Below, in pieces: positions 34,473-42,832 of a stretch of DNA of 64,000 nt. Numbering within the stretch: position 1 is the stretch's first letter; every line of letters begins with the position of its first letter. Below the pieces are notes generated by a model, which saw nothing but the letters and a program-made list of their open reading frames with translations, searched no databases and was not told the origin of the DNA. The DNA is from Streptomyces sp. NBC_00287. GTDB taxonomy: Bacteria > Actinomycetota > Actinomycetes > Streptomycetales > Streptomycetaceae. The position numbers were made by a program, and so were the translations under genes. Location: positions 2,170,001-2,234,000 of the forward strand of contig NZ_CP108053.1 in NCBI RefSeq assembly GCF_036173105.1. Reading direction: 5' to 3'.

Positions 34473-34691
34473 TCAGCCCGCGGCTTTCTTGCCGCGTGTT
34501 GCCCCGCCACGCCCACGTAGCGTGACGCCCGACTCACTGAGCATCCGGTGCACGAAGCCATACGAGCGGCCGGTCTCCTCGGCCAGCGCCCGGATGCTCG
34601 CACCGGAGTCGTACTTCTTCTTCAGGTCTGCCGCGAGCTTGTCGCGCGCGGCGCCGGTTACCCGGCTGCCCTTCTTCAGAGTCTCGGCCAC
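34473..34691 (-). CDS. gbn: Gbn, small HTH nucleoid-associated protein
   Basis: 72 residues: a basic N-terminus (Lys/Arg-rich), a helix-turn-helix (about residues 30-60; SIRALAEETGRSYGFVHRML) and a basic tail ending RGKKAAG. It matches SCO1839, described as Gbn, a GATC-binding nucleoid-associated protein affecting Streptomyces development. I start at GTG 34691, 5 bases after AGGAGG; an upstream frame to 34736 would add 15 residues. A GATC lies at 34731 just upstream, and seven more lie at 34961-35047. Confidence 0.88.
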   Translation of the reverse strand: MAETLKKGSRVTGAARDKLAADLKKKYDSGASIRALAEETGRSYGFVHRMLSESGVTLRGRGGATRGKKAAG

Positions 34692-34892
34692 CCGTGCCTC
34701 CTCATGGGAAGTGCGCTCTGGTCTCCTCATGATCACCCCTCCCGGGCTTCATGGCCACCCATTCGGCAAGGTCGGTGAGACCGGGATTTGACGACAGGAG
34801 TAGGTCCACACAAGGGGAATCTGTGATTCCGCGATGGCATGTCCGTAGGGCCGAACGGGTTGTTCCGCGAAGTGCCAGGTCAGGGACGCGCG

Positions 34893-34927
34893 ACGGCCGA
34901 GCCCTTGTCGACAAAGGGCTCGGCCGT
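34893..34927 (-). terminator. Strong hairpin between the ABC-F gene and gbn
   Basis: ACGGCCGAGCCCTT (34893-34906) and its exact complement (34914-34927) form a 14-base stem with loop GTCGACA. It lies 100 bases past the ABC-F stop and about 200 bases before the gbn start, and so separates their transcripts. The 335-base gap contains this and the GATC cluster and no gene I can support. Confidence 0.85.
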
Positions 34928-34960
34928 GAAATGGATGTAGGACACACCTCGGTACGAGGA

Positions 34961-35047
34961 GATCTCACACAGATGATGGATCACGGATCGGCCGAATGAT
35001 CCATACGCAGTGGATCAGTCATTCGATCAAGCCAGGGCGACGAGATC
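34961..35047. promoter_or_regulatory. Cluster of seven GATC sites upstream of gbn
   Basis: GATC occurs at 34961, 34979, 34986, 34998, 35013, 35025 and 35044, seven times in 87 bases. At the base composition of this window about 0.2 would be expected. Gbn, encoded next door, is reported to bind GATC. The cluster covers the end of the ABC-F gene and the start of its 3' region. A binding platform for Gbn is inferred. Confidence 0.55.
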
Positions 35048-36625
35048 CGCGTAGTCCGCGCCCCACAGGTCCTCGACGCCGTCCGGCAGCAGAATGATGC
35101 GCTCCGGCTGCAGCGCCTCGACCGCGCCCTCGTCGTGGGTGACGAGAACGACCGCGCCCTTGTAGGTGCGCAGCGCCCCGAGGATCTCCTCGCGGCTGGC
35201 CGGGTCGAGGTTGTTGGTCGGCTCGTCCAGGAGCAGCACGTTGGCCGAGCTGACCACCAGGGTGGCGAGGGCGAGGCGGGTCTTCTCGCCGCCGGAGAGG
35301 ACCCCGGCCGGCTTGTCGACGTCGTCGCCGGAGAACAGGAACGAACCCAGCGTCTTGCGGACCTCGACCAGGTCGAGGTCGGGGTTGGCGGAGCGCATGT
35401 TCTCCAGGACCGTGCGCTCGGGGTCGAGGGTCTCGTGCTCCTGGGCGTAGTAGCCGAGCTTGAGGCCGTGGCCCTCGACGACCTCGCCGGTGTCGGGCCG
35501 CTCGACGCCGCCGAGGAGACGCAGCAGGGTCGTCTTGCCGGCGCCGTTGAGGCCGAGGATGACGACTCGGGAGCCCTTGTCGATGGCCAGGTCGACGTCG
35601 GTGAAGATCTCCAGCGAGCCGTACGACTTCGACAGGCCCTCCGCCATCAGCGGGGTCTTGCCGCAGGGCGCGGGCTCGGGGAAGCGGAGCTTGGCGACCT
35701 TGTCGGAGGCGCGGACCGCTTCGAGCCCCGCGAGCAGCCGGTCGGCACGCTTGGCCATGTTCTGCGCGGCGACGGTCTTGGTGGCCTTGGCGCGCATCTT
35801 GTCGGCCTGCGAGTGCAGGGCGGCGGCCTTCTTCTCGGCGTTCTGCCGCTCGCGCTTGCGGCGCTTCTCGTCGGCCTCGCGCTGCTGCTGGTAGAGCTTC
35901 CAGCCCATGTTGTAAACGTCGATCTGGGCGCGGTTGGCGTCCAGATAGAAGACCTTGTTGACGACCGTCTCCACCAGGTCGACATCGTGGGAGATCACGA
36001 TGAAGCCGCCGCGGTAGGTCTTGAGGTAGTCGCGCAGCCAGATGATCGAGTCGGCGTCGAGGTGGTTCGTCGGCTCGTCGAGCAGCAGGGTGTCGGCGTC
36101 CGAGAACAGGATCCGGGCCAGTTCGATACGGCGGCGCTGACCGCCCGAGAGGGTGTGCAGCGGCTGGCCGAGCACCCGGTCGGGGAGGTTCAGCGCGGCG
36201 GCGATGGTGGCGGCCTCGGCCTCGGCGGAGTACCCGCCCTTGGTGAGGAACTCCGTCTCGTGGCGCTCGTACTGCTTCAGCGCCTTCTCGCGGGTGGCTC
36301 CCTGGCCGTTGGCGATCCGCTGTTCGTTGTCACGCATCTTGCGGATCAGTACGTCGAGGCCGCGCGCGGAGAGGATGCGGTCGCGGGCGAGGACGTCGAG
36401 GTCGCCGGTGCGGGGGTCCTGCGGGAGGTACCCGACCTCTCCGGAGCGGGTGATGGTGCCGCCGGCGGGCATGCCTTGGCCGGCCAGGCACTTGGTGAGG
36501 GTGGTCTTGCCGGCGCCGTTGCGGCCGACCAGACCGATGCGGTCGCCCTTGGCGACACGGAAGGTGGCGGACTCGATGAGGACGCGGGCACCGGCGCGCA
36601 GCTCGATGCCGGAGGCGGAGATCAC
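35027..36625 (-). CDS. ABC-F family ATPase
   Basis: 532 residues with two ABC domains and no membrane segments. Walker A motifs are GRNGAGKTT (34-42) and GLNGAGKTT (about residue 345); signatures LSGGQRRR and LSGGEKTR; DEPTNHLD and DEPTNNLD follow. The Lys/Arg-rich linker (KRRKRERQNAEKKA) between the domains is the ribosome-contacting region of ABC-F proteins. It is likely a translation factor (EttA/Uup-like) rather than a transporter. I start at GTG 36625; the frame runs open far upstream without homology. Confidence 0.9.
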   Translation of the reverse strand: MISASGIELRAGARVLIESATFRVAKGDRIGLVGRNGAGKTTLTKCLAGQGMPAGGTITRSGEVGYLPQDPRTGDLDVLARDRILSARGLDVLIRKMRDNEQRIANGQGATREKALKQYERHETEFLTKGGYSAEAEAATIAAALNLPDRVLGQPLHTLSGGQRRRIELARILFSDADTLLLDEPTNHLDADSIIWLRDYLKTYRGGFIVISHDVDLVETVVNKVFYLDANRAQIDVYNMGWKLYQQQREADEKRRKRERQNAEKKAAALHSQADKMRAKATKTVAAQNMAKRADRLLAGLEAVRASDKVAKLRFPEPAPCGKTPLMAEGLSKSYGSLEIFTDVDLAIDKGSRVVILGLNGAGKTTLLRLLGGVERPDTGEVVEGHGLKLGYYAQEHETLDPERTVLENMRSANPDLDLVEVRKTLGSFLFSGDDVDKPAGVLSGGEKTRLALATLVVSSANVLLLDEPTNNLDPASREEILGALRTYKGAVVLVTHDEGAVEALQPERIILLPDGVEDLWGADYADLVALA

Positions 36626-36716
36626 GGACAGACTCCAGGGCGGGGTCGTTGGCGGGATGGGCGGCTGAGGACGTTCCCGCCGTCTAATGCGCGAGGAGAA
36701 TGGCCATGAGGCCAGT

Positions 36717-37433
36717 CTAACGGGGCCGTGCAAGCGTTTTTCTGCCGCCGGGGACCTCATTGCCGAGGGGCCTGCGGTGCGGGGTGATCCGGCCCAGGTC
36801 GTCCACCGCGATGAGCTGGGACGTCCAGGCCGCGCCCGCACAGGGCTGGGCGAGGAGCAGAACTCCGTTGTGGCGTACGGCACGCGCGGGTGCGAAGGCG
36901 CAGCCCTTGCGGGCGGGCAGCACCCAGCGCAGATCGCCGTCGGCGAGGCGGTACGCGGTGACGCGGTACGGGGTGACGACGGCGAGCATGCCGCGGCCGA
37001 GGGGGCGCAGGACGCCGGTGGCACCGAGGGCGGGGAGCCAGTCGGTGGCGGCGGGGAGGGCGCGATGCCAGCGCACCGTGTGGCCGTCGGTCGCGGTGAG
37101 GAGACCGTCGTCCCAGAGGGCGATGGCGTCCCCGCGCGTGGGCAGCACGGCGAGGGGGTGGCGGCCGTCGCGGGTGTGGCGCCACAGGAGGGTGCCGGTG
37201 GTGGGGTCGTGGGCCTCGACGGCCTTCCCCTGGGCGCGTGGCACGGTCGCGTGCGCCACGCGCGCGTGGACGGTGAGGCGGTCTGCGTAGGGGGTGGGGC
37301 GCAGTTGGTGAGCGGCAATGAGGAGGAGGGCGGCGAGGAGCAGGGTGAGGGCCGCGGGGAGGAAGCGGCGGGACGGCCGCTCGGGGCCGTGCGGGGGGCT
37401 TTCCGGCGCCGGCATCGCGTGCAGCACGGCCAT
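36717..37433 (-). CDS. Membrane-anchored PQQ-like propeller fragment
   Basis: 238 residues: one N-terminal membrane helix (about 25-45) and an extracytoplasmic part with repeats of the DGHTVRW / GDLRWVLPA kind seen in PQQ-like beta-propellers. At about 190 residues it is too short for a full eight-blade propeller. ATG 37433 follows GAGGGAGCGTC. Function unknown. The 252 bases to the next gene hold only promoter-size, very GC-rich sequence. Confidence 0.65.
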   Translation of the reverse strand: MAVLHAMPAPESPPHGPERPSRRFLPAALTLLLAALLLIAAHQLRPTPYADRLTVHARVAHATVPRAQGKAVEAHDPTTGTLLWRHTRDGRHPLAVLPTRGDAIALWDDGLLTATDGHTVRWHRALPAATDWLPALGATGVLRPLGRGMLAVVTPYRVTAYRLADGDLRWVLPARKGCAFAPARAVRHNGVLLLAQPCAGAAWTSQLIAVDDLGRITPHRRPLGNEVPGGRKTLARPR

Positions 37434-37685
37434 GACGCTCCCTCGGCAGCGGTCTCCCACGGATCAGGCGCAGAGCGTAGCCACGCGCGGGGCGGGCGGA
37501 CCGGCGGGCCGCGGGCGGCGCCGGGGGCTGTCGCCCGTTCGGACCTTCGTCCGGCGCCGACTCGGGGGGAGGGGTGAGGATGGCCGCGGGGGCGCTGAGG
37601 TGATCGGCAGGGCGTTGTCAGTGGTCGCTGGAAGACTGGCGGCAGGTGGGATTTTCCGGCACAGGGCAGGCGAGGAGTGATCGGT

Positions 37686-38099
37686 ATGGCAGGCACGAAC
37701 GGCGGGCGTCCGAGCATCTACCCCACGGTGCTGTACGCGGACGCGAAGGCGGCGATCAAGCTGCTCACGGAGGCCCTCGGCTTCACCGAGCTGACGGTGT
37801 ACGAGGGCGAGGACGGCACGGTGCTGCATGCCGAGCTGACCCAGGGCAACGGCGCGGTCATGGTCGGCTCCAAGGGCCGCGGCGGGCTGTTCGACTCGCT
37901 GATGAAGGACGCGGGACCGGCCGGGGTGTACGTCGTCGTGGACGACGTCGACGCCCACCACCGGCATGCCGTGGAGCACGGCGTGGAGATCCTGATGCCC
38001 CCGACGGACCAGGACTACGGCTCACGGGACTACATGGCCCGGGACGCCGAGGGCAACATCTGGAGCTTCGGCACGTACGCCCCGGAGATAGGGGGCTAG
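37686..38099 (+). CDS. VOC (glyoxalase/bleomycin-resistance) family protein
   Basis: 137 residues with two beta-alpha-beta-beta-beta modules typical of the VOC superfamily: IYPTVLYADAKAAIKLLTEA, LGFTELTVYEG, and the end RDAEGNIWSFGTY, which carries a usual metal-binding Glu (in RDAEGN). Members bind small ligands or do metal-dependent chemistry; the substrate is unknown. ATG 37686 follows GAGGAG. Confidence 0.83.
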   Translation: MAGTNGGRPSIYPTVLYADAKAAIKLLTEALGFTELTVYEGEDGTVLHAELTQGNGAVMVGSKGRGGLFDSLMKDAGPAGVYVVVDDVDAHHRHAVEHGVEILMPPTDQDYGSRDYMARDAEGNIWSFGTYAPEIGG

Positions 38100-38118
38100 G
38101 ACTGGGCTAGGACCTGTC

Positions 38119-39516
38119 CTAGTTCCCGCCCGTGTGCACCTGGAAGGCGGCGCGGCGGACGGCCTTGGCCAGGGCCGGGTCGGGGTGGGCGGCCGCGAGG
38201 GCGACCAGGACCTGCACCGTGCGCGGGTGACCGACGGCGCGGACCTCGTCCAGAAGGGCGGGGACGGTCGGCTGCAGCGCGGACTCCAGGTGGCGCACGA
38301 GCATGGGCGCCTCACCGTGGTCGGCGACCGCGGCGGCGGTGTCGACCCAGAGCCAGGTGGCCTCTTCCCGGGTGAGGACCTCATGGGCGTCCTCCGGGTC
38401 GACGCCGTCGTGCTCGGCCAGCCACAGCAGGGCGTACGGCCTGAGGGCCGGCTCCTCGGCCACAGACCGTACGTCGGGCTCGGCGGGGGCGCCCACGACC
38501 CGCAGCGCCTCGAAGGCGAGGCCGCGCAGCAGGGCGTCCTCGCCGCGGGCGGCGTCGATCAGTTCGGTGACGGCGCTGCCGACCGGGCGGGCCGCCAGCC
38601 AGGCGCGGTACTCGGCGCGGGCGGCGTTGGGGCGGAGCTGGGCGCAGCCGCGGAGCATGTCCTCGGCGGCCTGCTCGATGTTCCCGGCCGGGCTCTGCGC
38701 GGCGACGCAGATCTGCTCCAGCTTGACCCAGACCGCCCAGCTGCCGAGAGGCGTGAGGGTTGCCTGGCCGTCGCCGTAGGTGAGGGCGCCCACGGAGGCG
38801 AGGGCGTACAGGGCCCAGTCGAGGAGGGGGGCGAGCGGGGTGTCCTCGGCCGCCGAGTGAACCGGTTCGAGCTGCGGGCCGTAAGGAATCTCGCAGCGCT
38901 CGGTGCGCAGTTCGGTGACGCGCTGCTCCAGCAGGTCGAGGAGTTGCGCCACCGGCACGGGTCCCGCGGACAACTGGAGGAAGGAGAGCACCTGAGGCAT
39001 GGCCGAGACGACCTCGGCGACGGCGGCGGGCTCGTGGTCGACGGGCTCCGGGTAGGCGAGCGACCAGGCGTCGAAGAGGGCGACCCAGCCGCGCAGTACG
39101 GCACTGTCGTCGCGGTGCCAGGCGCGCAGGCGCCAGCCGGGGCGCGCGCTGTCGCCGTGCACCTCGATCAGCCCCGCGAGGCGGGCGGTGTCCCAGTCGG
39201 CGCGGATCTGAGCGACGGTCAGGTCCAGGTCGGCGGCGGCCCGTTCGGCGGTCTCGTCGGAGAGGGTGCCCTTGCCGTCGGGGTGGGCGCCGTCGCGGCC
39301 GGGGCGCAGGGCGGCGTCGGCCCAGTGGGCGACGCGGGCCGCCGCGGCCAGGCCGGAGCGCGCCATTCCGGCCAGCTCCGCGGGGGCCGGGGTGCCCTCG
39401 GGAGGGCGGGGTGCGGGGCGGCTGGGGCGCCGCTGGTTCACAGCTCTGGGGGCGGCGGCCAGGGGTCGCGGGCGGACGAGTCGAAGCCTGGAGTCGCGCG
39501 GGATACGGGACGTCAC
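38119..39516 (-). CDS. Unknown helical-repeat-like protein
   Basis: 465 residues from GTG 39516. The N-terminus is basic and Pro-rich; most of the rest appears alpha-helical, Ala/Leu-rich with short repeated helices, and the C-terminal 150 residues look HEAT-like (LRGLAFEALRVVGAP, VRAVGHPRTVQVLVALAAAH). No catalytic motif seen. I do not recognise the family. Codon bias supports coding. Confidence 0.7.
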   Translation of the reverse strand: MTSRIPRDSRLRLVRPRPLAAAPRAVNQRRPSRPAPRPPEGTPAPAELAGMARSGLAAAARVAHWADAALRPGRDGAHPDGKGTLSDETAERAAADLDLTVAQIRADWDTARLAGLIEVHGDSARPGWRLRAWHRDDSAVLRGWVALFDAWSLAYPEPVDHEPAAVAEVVSAMPQVLSFLQLSAGPVPVAQLLDLLEQRVTELRTERCEIPYGPQLEPVHSAAEDTPLAPLLDWALYALASVGALTYGDGQATLTPLGSWAVWVKLEQICVAAQSPAGNIEQAAEDMLRGCAQLRPNAARAEYRAWLAARPVGSAVTELIDAARGEDALLRGLAFEALRVVGAPAEPDVRSVAEEPALRPYALLWLAEHDGVDPEDAHEVLTREEATWLWVDTAAAVADHGEAPMLVRHLESALQPTVPALLDEVRAVGHPRTVQVLVALAAAHPDPALAKAVRRAAFQVHTGGN

Positions 39517-39689
39517 GGGTGCAGTCTTCCGGTTGACGGTCCGAAAACCCAAACGGAATGTCACGAGGGGCGACGGGGATGGCCAACGCACGGGGCCCGG
39601 CGGGCGGCGGGGGACCGATAACAGGCCAGTTGTACCGGGTTAAACGGAACGGGCGGGACCGGTCCGGGGGGTGCCGTCGACCGGGGTGC

Positions 39690-40817
39690 TCACATGAGGG
39701 GGGTCAGAAAGCGGCGCAGGGATTCCTCGTAGGCCTTGGGGTCCGCGTTCCACATGGCTCCGTGGGGAGCGCGTTTGACCGTCTTGAGGGCCACCAGGTC
39801 GGGGCGGGCGTCGGCCAGGCGGCGGGAGTGGATCCAGGGGGCGACCGTGTCGTCGGGGCCGTGGAAGATCAGGGTCGGCACGGTGAGCTGGTCCGGGGTC
39901 GCGTCGGCGGCGGCATGGTCGCCGTACAGGCCAGTGCGGCCCTGCGCGGCGCGTACCGCGAGCGGGAGCAGAGCGCCCGGGGTGCGGCGGGCGGCGGCGA
40001 GGGCGCGCAGGGTGGCCTCCCAGCTGAGGACCGGGGAGTCCAGTACGAGTCCCGAGACGCGGTCGCGGAGCCCGGAGTGGGCGGCGGCGCGCAGCGCCAT
40101 CGTCGCGCCGGTGGACCAGCCGTGCAGGACGACCTGTTCGGCGCCGTAGCGCACGGCGTAGCGGATCGCCGCGTCCAGGTCGCGCCACTCGGTCTCGCCG
40201 AGGTGGTTCAGGCCGTCCGGGGAGCGGGGCGCGCCCAGGTCGCCGCGGTAGCCGAGGGCGAGGACCGGGAAGTGGCGGGCGTTCAGGAACTCCAGGACGT
40301 TCATGGAGAGTTCGCGGGTGGTGCCGAGGCCGTGCACCGTGATGATCCAGGTGGTGCGGGTGCCGGGCACGAACCATGCGGGCAGCGGGCCGAGTTCGCC
40401 GGGGATGTCGATGTCGGCGTGGTCGAGGCCGAGCGCGGCACCGGGGTCGCCGACGTAGACGTTCGGGGTGAGCCAGACGCGGTCACCGGGGGCGAAGGTG
40501 CCGTGGGTGACGCGTTCGAGGCGGCGGACGACGGTGTCGGCGGTGTGGGTCGCGGTGCCGAGGACGGGGCCTACGACCGCGTGCGATCCGTCGCCGCCGA
40601 GGCCGTAGGTGCCGGGGCGCAGGGAGGCCAGGTCGCGGGTGAGGGTGATCTGGCCCGCCGCCGTGCCGTGCACCGTGAGCCGAGGTTCGGTGGGCAGGGG
40701 CCTGCCGGGGGGCGCCTTGAGCGCGGCGTCGCTGGCGAGTCGCCCGGCGGCCACGCTTGCCGCGCCGACGGCCAGGGCCATGGTGACGGCAGCGGCCGCC
40801 GCTTTGACAGTGCGCAC
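39690..40817 (-). CDS. Alpha/beta hydrolase with N-terminal signal or anchor
   Basis: 375 residues. The N-terminus (VKAAAAAVTMALAVGAASVAAG) is a signal peptide or membrane anchor. The hydrolase fold contains ITVHGLGTTREL (oxyanion), the nucleophile elbow GWSTGA (about residue 230) and a late FHGPDDTVAPW with the expected Asp; a final His lies in APHG. The substrate is unknown. I use GTG 40817. It lies 183 bases past the aldolase gene stop-side on the same strand. Confidence 0.8.
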   Translation of the reverse strand: MRTVKAAAAAVTMALAVGAASVAAGRLASDAALKAPPGRPLPTEPRLTVHGTAAGQITLTRDLASLRPGTYGLGGDGSHAVVGPVLGTATHTADTVVRRLERVTHGTFAPGDRVWLTPNVYVGDPGAALGLDHADIDIPGELGPLPAWFVPGTRTTWIITVHGLGTTRELSMNVLEFLNARHFPVLALGYRGDLGAPRSPDGLNHLGETEWRDLDAAIRYAVRYGAEQVVLHGWSTGATMALRAAAHSGLRDRVSGLVLDSPVLSWEATLRALAAARRTPGALLPLAVRAAQGRTGLYGDHAAADATPDQLTVPTLIFHGPDDTVAPWIHSRRLADARPDLVALKTVKRAPHGAMWNADPKAYEESLRRFLTPLM

Positions 40818-41000
40818 CCGTCCAGTGTCCTGGCGGACCCCGTCACCGGCCAGTGGGAGGGCGGATGGGGGTGACGGCGGGGCGGGTGGCGGAGGGTTCG
40901 GCACCGCCGGGAGGCGGGTGGGGGTGAGCGCCGCTGCGGCGGAGGGAGGGGGCCGGCGAATAGCGAGGAGGCGGATGTCGCGGCGCCCGGAAAGGTGGCG

Positions 41001-41732
41001 TCAGCCGGGCTGGCCGTACCCCCGTAGCTTCTCCCCCACCTCCGTCAGCTGTTCCCCGGACAGCAGTGACGGTGACAGGCCCGGAACCGAGGATGCCGTC
41101 AGCCACACGCGGCACATCCACTCCAGCTGTGCCGTGCGGTCGTAGGCCTGGGGCAGGGTCTTGCCGTAGGCCATCGTGCCGTGGTTCTGGAGGAGGCAGG
41201 CCGTGCGGTCGGTCAGGGCGCGGAGCATGTTCTCGGCCAACTCCTCGGTGCCGTATGTCGCATACGGGGCAACCCGGGCGGGTCCGCCCAGGTCCGCGGT
41301 GATGTAGTGGACCGCGGGGACCTCCTGGACCAGGGTCGAGACGGCCGTGGCGTGCACGGCGTGGGTGTGGACGATCGCGCGGGCGTCGGTGGCGCCGTAG
41401 ACGGCGAGATGCATGGGCAGTTCGCTGGTCGGCCGCAGCGAGCCGAGGACCTGACGGCCGGACAGGTCGACGCCCGTCACGTCCCCGGGCGTGAGCCGGT
41501 CGTACGGCACGCCCGACGGTGTGACCAGGACCGTGTCCCCGACGCGCACCGAGACATTGCCGGACGTGCCCACGACCAGACCGTCGGACACCGTCCGGCG
41601 GGCTGTGGCGACGAGCTCCTCCCAGGCGCGCGCCTCCTCGGGACGCACACCTTCCGGCCACGACTCCAGCACTTCCTGTGCGCCCTCCCGCGCTTCCCCC
41701 TCGCCCCGCTGCTTGTCTCGCTGCTCAGCCAT
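41001..41732 (-). CDS. Class II aldolase (fuculose-phosphate aldolase-like)
   Basis: 243 residues with a charged N-terminal 35-residue extension. Family motifs are VGTSGNVSVR, PTSELPMHLAVY (catalytic Glu), HTHAVHATA (zinc His pair) and QNHGTMAYG (third His). Such zinc aldolases cleave sugar phosphates such as L-fuculose-1-phosphate. Substrate is not deducible; no sugar genes are adjacent. ATG 41732. Confidence 0.88.
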   Translation of the reverse strand: MAEQRDKQRGEGEAREGAQEVLESWPEGVRPEEARAWEELVATARRTVSDGLVVGTSGNVSVRVGDTVLVTPSGVPYDRLTPGDVTGVDLSGRQVLGSLRPTSELPMHLAVYGATDARAIVHTHAVHATAVSTLVQEVPAVHYITADLGGPARVAPYATYGTEELAENMLRALTDRTACLLQNHGTMAYGKTLPQAYDRTAQLEWMCRVWLTASSVPGLSPSLLSGEQLTEVGEKLRGYGQPG

Positions 41733-41815
41733 GCCGCGATCCTGCCAGTCACCGCCCCGAACGGCCGCCGGGCCGGGGCACTTTAGGCCGGAAGTCAGGC
41801 GTCCGGAAGGGCGCA

Positions 41816-41825
41816 TATCCGGATA
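41816..41825. promoter_or_regulatory. Small palindrome upstream of the lysozyme gene
   Basis: TATCCGGATA is a perfect 10-base palindrome about 100 bases before the GH25 start, in the 196-base aldolase/lysozyme divergent region. It is a possible operator; nothing more is visible in this gap. Confidence 0.3.
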
Positions 41826-41928
41826 CATCACCCTCTCCCGGTGCTTGGCCGGAGATCGACGAGCATTCCCCGACCCTCCAGTACTCTCTGGCTGATTTGT
41901 CGTGCACGTCGCCATTCCGGGGGGAAAT

Positions 41929-42678
41929 ATGGCCCGTGATCGCAAACCGTCCCGTCACCGCACCCGCGTGCTCGCGGCGTCCGTGGCGGCGCTGACCATC
42001 GGGGGAACCGCGCTGGCCGAGTCTCCGGCCGCGGCGGCCGGCCGGCCCAAGGGACATGACGTCTCGTCCCATCAGAAGAACGTCAACTGGCAGAGCGCGA
42101 AGTCCAAGGGCGCCAAGTTCGTCTACGTCAAGGCGACCGAGTCCCACACCTACCGCAACCCGTACTTCAACCAGCAGTACAACGGCTCCCGCAACGCGGG
42201 CCTGATCCGCGGGGCGTACCACTTCGCGCTGCCGAACAAGTCGTCGGGGAAGACCCAGGCCGCGCACTTCGTGCGCAACGGCGGCGGCTGGACGGCGGAC
42301 GGCTGGACGTTGCCGCCCGCGCTGGACATCGAGTACAACCCGTACGACAAGGATCACAAGTGCTACGGCCTGAGCCGGTCGAAGATGGTCAACTGGATCA
42401 AGGCGTTCAGCAGCGAGGTGCAGCGGCTGACCGGACGCCGACCGGTGATCTACACGACCGCGCACTGGTGGAACACCTGCACGGGCAGCAGCCGGGCCTT
42501 CGCCTCGAATCACGCGCTGTGGGTGGCTCGCTACAACTCCTCGAGCGCGGGCACGCTGCCTGCCGGATGGTCGACGTGGACCTTCTGGCAGTTCGACAAC
42601 AGCGGCAGCCTGCCGGGTGACCAGAATTACTTCAACGGGTCCATGACCCAGCTCAGGAAGTTTGCCCGAGGCTCCTAA
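41929..42678 (+). CDS. Secreted GH25 lysozyme
   Basis: 249 residues: a basic N-terminus, a signal sequence (about 13-37, ending AAAA) and a GH25 domain. The expected catalytic acids are Asp133 and Glu135 (ALDIEYN), with Asp44 in GHDVSSHQ. It resembles Streptomyces lysozyme M1 (cellosyl), which cleaves between MurNAc and GlcNAc. GGGGGAAAT precedes the ATG. Probably secreted for cell-wall turnover or attack on other bacteria. Confidence 0.92.
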   Translation: MARDRKPSRHRTRVLAASVAALTIGGTALAESPAAAAGRPKGHDVSSHQKNVNWQSAKSKGAKFVYVKATESHTYRNPYFNQQYNGSRNAGLIRGAYHFALPNKSSGKTQAAHFVRNGGGWTADGWTLPPALDIEYNPYDKDHKCYGLSRSKMVNWIKAFSSEVQRLTGRRPVIYTTAHWWNTCTGSSRAFASNHALWVARYNSSSAGTLPAGWSTWTFWQFDNSGSLPGDQNYFNGSMTQLRKFARGS

Positions 42679-42763
42679 CCCTTGGGGCGCCTGGATCGTG
42701 CGGGGCGGCGCGGGTCCGACGGAAGGCGGAACCTTTCCTTCGGACACCGTGCGGCCCACCTCA

Positions 42764-42796
42764 GTTCATCTTCCGTTCACTCAGGTTACCTACGTT
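42764..42796 (+). promoter_or_regulatory. PHO box upstream of the phosphate transporter
   Basis: Two 11-base direct repeats, GTTCATCTTCC (42764-42774) and GTTCACTCAGG (42775-42785), with a degenerate third unit to 42796. This is the Streptomyces PhoP-binding pattern (GTTCACC-type repeats). It lies about 40 bases before the pit start, so PhoP control of the transporter is expected. Confidence 0.75.
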
Positions 42797-42832
42797 CGTC
42801 CGGCCAATGACCTCGAATGATTGCCTGGGTAA

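Noticed and set aside
36626..37717. Upstream extension of the ABC-F frame to 896 residues
   Set aside because: The extra sequence is Pro/Ser/Arg-rich, overlaps the PQQ-like gene in another frame, and homology starts at GTG 36625.
41733..41928. Cyclic di-AMP riboswitch before the lysozyme gene
   Set aside because: Some cell-wall hydrolase genes in actinobacteria have one, but I could not find the conserved core; only a short palindrome is visible.
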